DNA of 64,000 nucleotides from Lepiota brunneoincarnata (Eukaryota; Basidiomycota; Agaricomycetes; Agaricales; Agaricaceae): the NCBI GenBank assembly GCA_023014365.1, contig JAEBUN010000004.1:2480001-2544000 (forward strand). Direction: 5' to 3'. The notes below the pieces were generated by a model. The model was not told where the DNA came from and ran no database searches. It saw only the letters and a list, made by a program, of their open reading frames with translations. How positions within the stretch are numbered: position 1 is the first letter of the stretch; each line of letters starts with the position of its first letter. This document shows, piece after piece, positions 58,446 through 64,000 of this stretch. Position numbers and translations under genes: made by a program.

Positions 58446-59825
58446 TAGGAACAAGGAAAAGGAGAGAGGGAAGAATGAGAGTGAAAGAGAGAAATAGAAA
58501 GAAGAGAAAAGAAAAGAGATGACGGTCGCGGACCAAGTGTCTTTAGCTCAAAGTACGGTCCTGCCAGTATGATAGATGTGATCAGCTATGCAGTGCCCAG
58601 TGTCCACAGTTGCGTGTGCTGAGACTCTGGCTCATTGACTGTTCGGTCGTTTAGATTGTTAGAGAAGCCAGGTTGATACCCAAATAGAGGCAACCTGATG
58701 ATGGAAGTAGCGCCTTGACAACAGTGACAGAGACTCTGTCTCAGCCTCGCATACAGAAACAAGGGACCACAGGGCACACCTGAGGTGACTCAACAAGCTG
58801 GAAACGGCATCTCAATTCACCATCTTGGAAAGCACCTTGTTGACGAGGAGACCACTGAGGGGGGAGGGGACGCGCCGAACCTGACCCAAGAATGTCATCA
58901 ATGGCAGATGGAGACACGGACAAGAGCGGACTGACAAAATTTAGACTATGTATAGAACATCAGAATGATGCTCATACAGGATGAGTCTGAATCGATGACA
59001 TTCATGGAAACACGATGTATGCTGTTAACGAAGCCCAGTGGTGACCATGTGGGTTATTTCCCCCTTGTCCCTTTCTAGGAGCGGGTTCACGGGCGCAAGT
59101 CGGGAATTCAGAAGAGTTGGGAGGACGGGAGAGGATGGATTGTGATGGCTGCGCAAAGAGCCGAAAGAGAAGGGCAAAAGTGGATAGCCGAAATTACGGA
59201 CTTAGGCACGGCACCCAGGGCAGAGTGGAGGATGATAGAATTAGCTGCCTTGTGGGTATATGCCAGAACTTCTTCGTGCGAGAACGTGGAGCAGCCCAGC
59301 TGGACCGTGCAGCGCCACGAAAGGACGTGCACGGGTGTGCGAAGGGACCGGAGACAGCCGGGTTCCCGATTTGCGCTTCCAAGAACAACGGAGCAGGCGT
59401 CATGTAGAGGACGTTGATTACGGACATATTTGGGGGCAGGAGGAAGACGCGTCAAGCGTGGGGTCAAGGAAATTTGTGAACGATTACAGCAGTAGTGTAC
59501 GTAGTAGTGCGTTTCCTTGTTGAGCCTCGTCCCTTGGTTGTCGTAGCGCTTGCTGCAATGCTAGCCGGCGGACTTTCGGAAAAAAAACGAGAGTTGGGGA
59601 GGTGACAGAGGAGATTCGTGGAGGGGAATCTGCCGATCTAGGAGACGGTCAGAGAAGCCTCCGTTGCAGGAGCGCCTGGCTATCTCCTCACGTGGTATAT
59701 AGTCTCCCACGCGAACTGTAATGGAACCCTTCCCCCATTTCACTCTCCCCTCTCTTCGCGTATTTTATATGTCTCTCCCATATCTCTCTCCATAATCTCC
59801 ACCATCCTCCTCCCCACTTACTACT
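58446..59825. promoter_or_regulatory. Divergent region between gene F and the G-alpha gene
   Basis: 1.38 kb. The 80 bp before the F ATG are a pyrimidine tract on its coding strand. The 70 bp before the G-alpha ATG are also CT-rich, with a TATTTTATATG at 59761. In between, a minus-strand ORF (59108-59467) has C/T-rich third positions and could be an exon of an unrecognised small gene. Confidence 0.4.
59108..59467 (-). CDS. Candidate small gene or exon, unknown
   Basis: Open for about 119 codons to a TGA at 59108-59110. Includes VHVLSWRCTVQLGCS, EEVLAYTHKAANSI and SALGAVPKSVISAIHF. Codon third positions are mostly C or T, as in real genes of this window. A plus-strand ORF overlaps it fully but has less typical codons. 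No domain recognised and the start is uncertain. Confidence 0.3.
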   Translation of the reverse strand: MTPRLTRLPPAPKYVRNQRPLHDACSVVLGSANREPGCLRSLRTPVHVLSWRCTVQLGCSTFSHEEVLAYTHKAANSIILHSALGAVPKSVISAIHFCPSLSALCAAITIHPLPSSQLF

Positions 59826-62340
59826 ATGCGCAAGGTCAAGAGCCCACCCGTCCGCCCTCGCACGTACTCCGACCCCCTCACCGCCGCAATCCTTCCCCCC
59901 GCCAACGAGTCCCCAGAACAGCGTAGTCTTCGTATCCAGGCCGAAAACGATGCAAAACGGGTCAGTGATCGCATAGATGAGATGTTGCAGCTCGAGAGGT
60001 TGGAGAAGAAGAAGGCCCGTCCAGAGGTCAACGTCCTCCTCCTTGGCCAGTCAGAGTCGGGCAAGAGCACTACCCTCAAACGTGAGTCCCTCTTTCCGCC
60101 TGGGTGTGCAGTCGTCGGCGTTTGTCCCGCCCTGGCCGCCTGGCCTGTCTCCTTCGGCCATGGCGTATCGGTTGTATTGGTCTGTGTGGGTCTCCTTACG
60201 TCAAGCTCCATTTAGAAGCATCCATCGTGAGTCTCCATTTCTCTATTTGTTCTCGGCGACGCTCACAGGCTTTGCCTAGTTCAACGTACTCGCATGGACG
60301 ATCCCGCGCACTGGCGCCCGCAAAAACAGCTCTATCTGCCCTGCCCAGATCCCTATGGTCACTTGACTTGCACACCCAGACCACGCTTGTCGGAAATCTA
60401 ACTCGCTTTCCAGAATTTCAACTCCTTTATTCTCCCGCCACTTTTCACGCCGAGAGAATTGCATGGCGGGCTGTAATATACCTAAATCTGGTCAGGTCTG
60501 TCAGAAGGTATGGGCATATGTGCGCATATAAAGCGACCTTCTATTCATTCCGAGGCTGTAGAATACTGGAAGCACTTGCCCCTGAATCAGATGCGCTCGA
60601 CGACCATGATGATTTAGACTCCACGGAGGTGGAGACTGACATCGTTATCTCCTCCAACGGCCGTCCTCCTTCCGCCATCTTGGGCACACGGGTCACCAAC
60701 ATCGAGCACTATCGCCAACGCCTCTGCCCCTCTTGTTGAGCTTGAAGATCGTCTCTCTTCCCTGCTCTCGACTCCTGATGAGGATGAGCCTACTCACCTT
60801 GCACTACCCCGCCCCAGCTGGGACAGTTATCGAAGCTACCGCGATGAAAATATCTCACCCCTGACAATCAATGGCTTCAACGGTCGCCCAACACCAACAA
60901 TCACTATCCCTTATAGACAAGTCCATGTTTCGCGATCCATCTCAGCGGGTGGCCATGACACACGAACAAAGGAGGTTGCCGTCCGTTCCGGAAAATGGAA
61001 GCAGGCTTTCCAACTCCAGCTTGGCAGTAAATCCAAAAGCCCAAAGACACCAAAGTCGGGGGAAATTGAAGGATGGTGGGAGGATCCCGACGACCCTGTT
61101 CATGCCTTGAATGCATGCGCCCCTGCAATGCAAGAGTTGTGGAAGGATAAAGAAGTCAAGCAAAGGTTGGAGGAGAAGCGGCTGCGATTGGAGGAAAGCA
61201 GCGGATTGTGAGTTCACTGTTCTAGTCCAATTGAGCAGAAACTCATTTACTTCTCTATCAGCTACCTCGACGAGATCCCCCGAATAACTGCAAAGAAGTA
61301 TATTCCGACTGATGGTATGGTAAAATTTCTCTAAGGCAACTATGGCAATGGCGACTGATTCGCCGGCGCTTTTTAAGCGGACGTCCTCAAAGCACGACTG
61401 AAGACCACTGGTGTCGTGGAACATACCTTTTTGATCAACTCTGGGCATAATAGAGGCGTTCCGTGGCGCATTTACGATGTTGGAGGGGCAAGGAACCAAC
61501 GACAAGCTTGGGCCCCATACTTTGAAGATGGTGAATCATGCCGCACTGATCCACCCATGGTGCACCTTACTGACGTTCTTCGCATAGTCAACGCTATCCT
61601 CTTCCTTGCGCCCATATCGGCCTTCGACCAGGTAATTTGCCGCTCTATTACCTATACGTACACATGTTCATTGTTTCCTTGCCCTGAAAGGTTCTCGCAG
61701 AGGTACAAATGGTTTATTGATAGGCCTGTTGGTGCCGCTACTGATAAACACTTCAGGATCCCCGTATCAATCGCCTGGAAGATTCACTGTTGCTGTGGAA
61801 ATCACTGGTGTCAAATCCTTTACTGGCAAAGGTCAATATCGTGCTATTTTTGAACAAATGTGACCTGCTCCAGGTAGGTAGTTCCTTTTCATGATGCGCC
61901 CATCTGTCAATACACGTTCTATTGCATAGGCTAAACTTGATACTGGTGTGCGTCTGGGTCACCACATGTATTCATATGGCGACCGGCCAAACGACTACGA
62001 ATCCGTGTCAAAATGTGCGTTGTATCTCCATTTGTCAAGAATTCTATTAATACCTCATATTTCAAGATTTCCGCAACAAATTTGGAGCCCTGCACCACTC
62101 TTACACACCGAACAAGGAGAGAGAGCTCTATAGTAGGTGTAGCCAGCATCTCAGCACCGAGAGCATCACATTGACGAGATCTCTAGTCCATTTTACCGCT
62201 GTTACCGATACGAGGAGAACGGCGACCATCATATCTTCTGGTAAGTAAATCTTCCCCCACTGAGGTGACCAGTTTCCAATCGGAATCTAGTCCGAGATAT
62301 AATCATCAAAAGCAACCTCCGAACAATGCGACTTGTATGA
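59826..62340 (+). CDS. Heterotrimeric G-protein alpha subunit, atypical basidiomycete type
   Basis: This is a membrane-signalling GTPase. The start MRKVKSPPVRPRTYSDP lacks the MGxxxS myristoylation motif. G1 is VLLLGQSESGKSTTLK, joined after a 332-bp intron (60082-60413) to QFQLLYSPATFHAERIAWRA. A Ser/Asp-rich insertion of about 120 residues sits in the helical domain. Switch I is ARLKTTGVVEHTF (catalytic Arg kept). Switch II is DVGGARNQRQAWAPYF, where Ala replaces the usual catalytic Gln. G4 is VLFLNKCDLLQ, G5 is HFTAVTDTR, and the end is KSNLRTMRLV-stop (62338-62340). There is no Cys near the C-terminus. About eight introns. A surplus base near 60685 (CGGGTCACC) breaks the frame between ILGTR and PTSSTIANASAP. 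No intron I can find explains it, so an error is likely. Confidence 0.9.
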
Positions 62341-63075
62341 TGTCCGGCCAACCACCGACGATAAACCTCTCTCTCTTTCTCTCTTGTCTGCCTCTATCTC
62401 TCTATCTCTCTCTCCCTGAGATCCCTTTGTGCGACCCGCTGAACTGCCGATAGTTTCTTCTCCTGTCATAATAATCCCGCTCACCTGCTATAGTCTCGGA
62501 TTTACTCGGCGCACCTCCCTGTCCTCCAACACCATGGCTACGAGTTTGTTTATTGCCCATACATATGTTCTGACTAGTTGCACATTATTCCCTTGCTCTA
62601 TCTTTTTACTTTTCTACAACCACATTACCTCGAATACCGCATTTGGCTTTGTACACTGCAATACCCTACCGTTGTTATTCTTTTCGCTACTCACACGTTT
62701 ATAATACCTACAAACCACAAGTTCTCAGCCTTTGTTGTACTACTTTCGGGATCCACAACGACGGGTCAATAATACTACAAACTTTGTTCGATTGATTCGG
62801 CCGATGCATGTTGGGTGTGGCCCAAAATCCTTTCCGGTTGTCTTTGGCTCCGACCTTCACTGTCACCCCCGTCAAACCAGGAACTTGGGATGTTTGCGAC
62901 TGGCCTGCGGGTATTCCGAGCCGGTGGAAGGAGATCGAATCGATTTGGGTTGATAACAGAACGACGATGTCATGCGCTGACAGGCTTGCTAGGTCCCCAC
63001 CAAGCCTTTTCCAGTCTCTCTGCCGCTGGCATTTTATCTCGATCCATTGTTCCCCACCCGAGTAACAGCAAGAGC
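62341..63075. other. Intergenic, with CT-rich microsatellite
   Basis: Contains a run of CT dinucleotides (about 62360-62415) and no supported gene. The promoter of the RidA gene probably lies near 62900-63050. Confidence 0.5.
62360..62415. repeat. Imperfect (CT)n microsatellite
   Basis: Repeated CTCTCT units interrupted by TT and GC. Confidence 0.85.
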
Positions 63076-63996
63076 ATGGCTACTAAACCTATGACTCACG
63101 GGGGGCTTGAGGTGATCACCACTACTCGTGGGTGTCCTCTACCTGTTTTTTTGACCATATGCTGACTTGGTCCTTCGTTTCCTCTTCGGTTGTACGACTT
63201 GGCATTGGCAACTGGCGCTTTACGCCCGTCCACTCCATTCACTCGCTTCGCACATACCCCAATCGCATGTGCCCCCCTACGCTTCCCGGATCACGCCCCA
63301 CCACGCTCGCTGTCCGCCACTAACCCATCATGCTGAATGCTATTAACCGAACATTTTGAATCATCTAAACGTCTCCAGAGGCACCCGCAGCAATCGGCCC
63401 TTATTCACAAGCCATCAAAGTCGGCACGCTCGTCTTTTGTTCGGGGTGTATCCCCCTCAACCCAGAGACGATGCAAGTCGTCGAAGGCGGTATTGAACAG
63501 CAGACAGAGCAGGCACTCAAGAATCTCAAAGCGGTCGTAGAGGCTTCGGGGGCCGAAATGGGCAAGGTGGTAAAGACAACGGTGAGCGTTTTTTTTTTTT
63601 CCTGATGCCCCCCCCCTTCCCCCCCTCTTCCTACTGGGGCTAGGTATTCTTAGCCCTTGGGGTGTTTGGATTATGCTGAACTCTTTTCGTGCCGCGTAAA
63701 TCATGTGCTCATTGTACCTACCTCTTTTCTACTTGCCAAATCTGTGTACTCGGGATGGCCATTACAGGTTTTTCTGAAGAACATGGACGACTTCGTCGCT
63801 ATGAATAGTATCTACGCCAACTTCTTCGGAGATCACAAGCCTGCCCGATCAGCAGTTGAAGTAGCAAGATTGCCAAAGAATGTACTCGTCGAAGTTGAAG
63901 CCATCGTGAGGTGAGTCTTTATCTCACTCGCGCGGAAATAGCGGGAGTCGGAATAGAAAGGCTGATTTCGACCTGTGAAAATCAAGCTTGGCTTAG
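63076..63996 (+). CDS. RidA/YjgF/UK114-family enamine/imine deaminase
   Basis: RidA hydrolyses reactive 2-aminoacrylate and related imines formed by PLP enzymes, in the cytosol or mitochondrion. Exon 1 is [17 protein letters not shown] (ATG 63076). A long intron, 63128-63378 (GTGGGT...CTCCAG), joins it to [38 protein letters not shown] and [16 protein letters not shown] second intron (about 63582-63768) leads to [20 protein letters not shown], then [20 protein letters not shown] and EAIV. After a third intron, AG|CTTGGCTTAG gives SLA-stop at 63994-63996. About 130 aa, normal for the family. The Arg of PARSAVEV corresponds to the conserved ligand-binding Arg. Confidence 0.9.
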
Positions 63997-64000
63997 CGTG

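Overview
The window is nuclear DNA of a filamentous basidiomycete, most likely an Agaricomycete. The evidence is: short GT-AG introns of about 45-80 bp in almost every gene, C/T-rich third codon positions, a class I hydrophobin pair, a basidiomycete-type G-alpha subunit, a DNMT1-like cytosine methyltransferase and F-box families. A Rhizoctonia/Ceratobasidium-like fungus is a guess from gene style; I cannot confirm it. I see no transposon, tRNA, rRNA or CRISPR array.

Positions 1-38.9 kb are mostly housekeeping genes. In order: the 3' end of a DNA (cytosine-5) methyltransferase (+), the diphthamide co-chaperone DPH4 (-), a 74-aa protein (+), an ING-family PHD protein (+), the polyadenylation factor Fip1 (-), mitochondrial ribosomal protein uL10m (-), two head-to-head hydrophobins (8.5-9.9 kb), a gene-poor stretch, a TBC Rab-GAP (+), a short-chain dehydrogenase with an N-terminal zinc-ribbon (+), enolase (-), the 60S-assembly GTPase NOG2 (-), importin-9 (-), an F-box protein (+), an RS-rich nuclear protein (-), a second F-box protein (+), COG8 (-) and a multi-pass membrane protein (+).

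Positions 38.9-58.4 kb hold an unusual array of six related genes, all on the minus strand (called A-F here). Each encodes a long low-complexity or Ser/Thr-rich N-terminal region, a shared roughly 60-residue Thr/Val-rich core, one transmembrane helix followed by a basic stop-transfer cluster, and a cytoplasmic tail. Complete tails of A, C and D end in a PPxY motif. The tail of F carries NPFxD and DPF motifs, which are recognised signals for ubiquitin-ligase and endocytic adaptors. The array grew by tandem duplication of a two-gene unit (an E-like gene plus an A-like gene). Remnants of the E-like partner remain behind B and C. F carries a roughly 900-residue Asn/Gly/Asp-rich region with internal tandem duplications.

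Positions 59.8-64.0 kb hold a G-alpha subunit whose switch II has Ala in place of the catalytic Gln, and a RidA/YjgF enamine deaminase that ends just inside the window.

Several genes, including the essential ones for enolase, COG8 and G-alpha, show an isolated extra base that breaks the frame. Nearly all of these are +1 events, so I read many of them as residual sequencing or assembly insertions rather than gene death, and flag each one.
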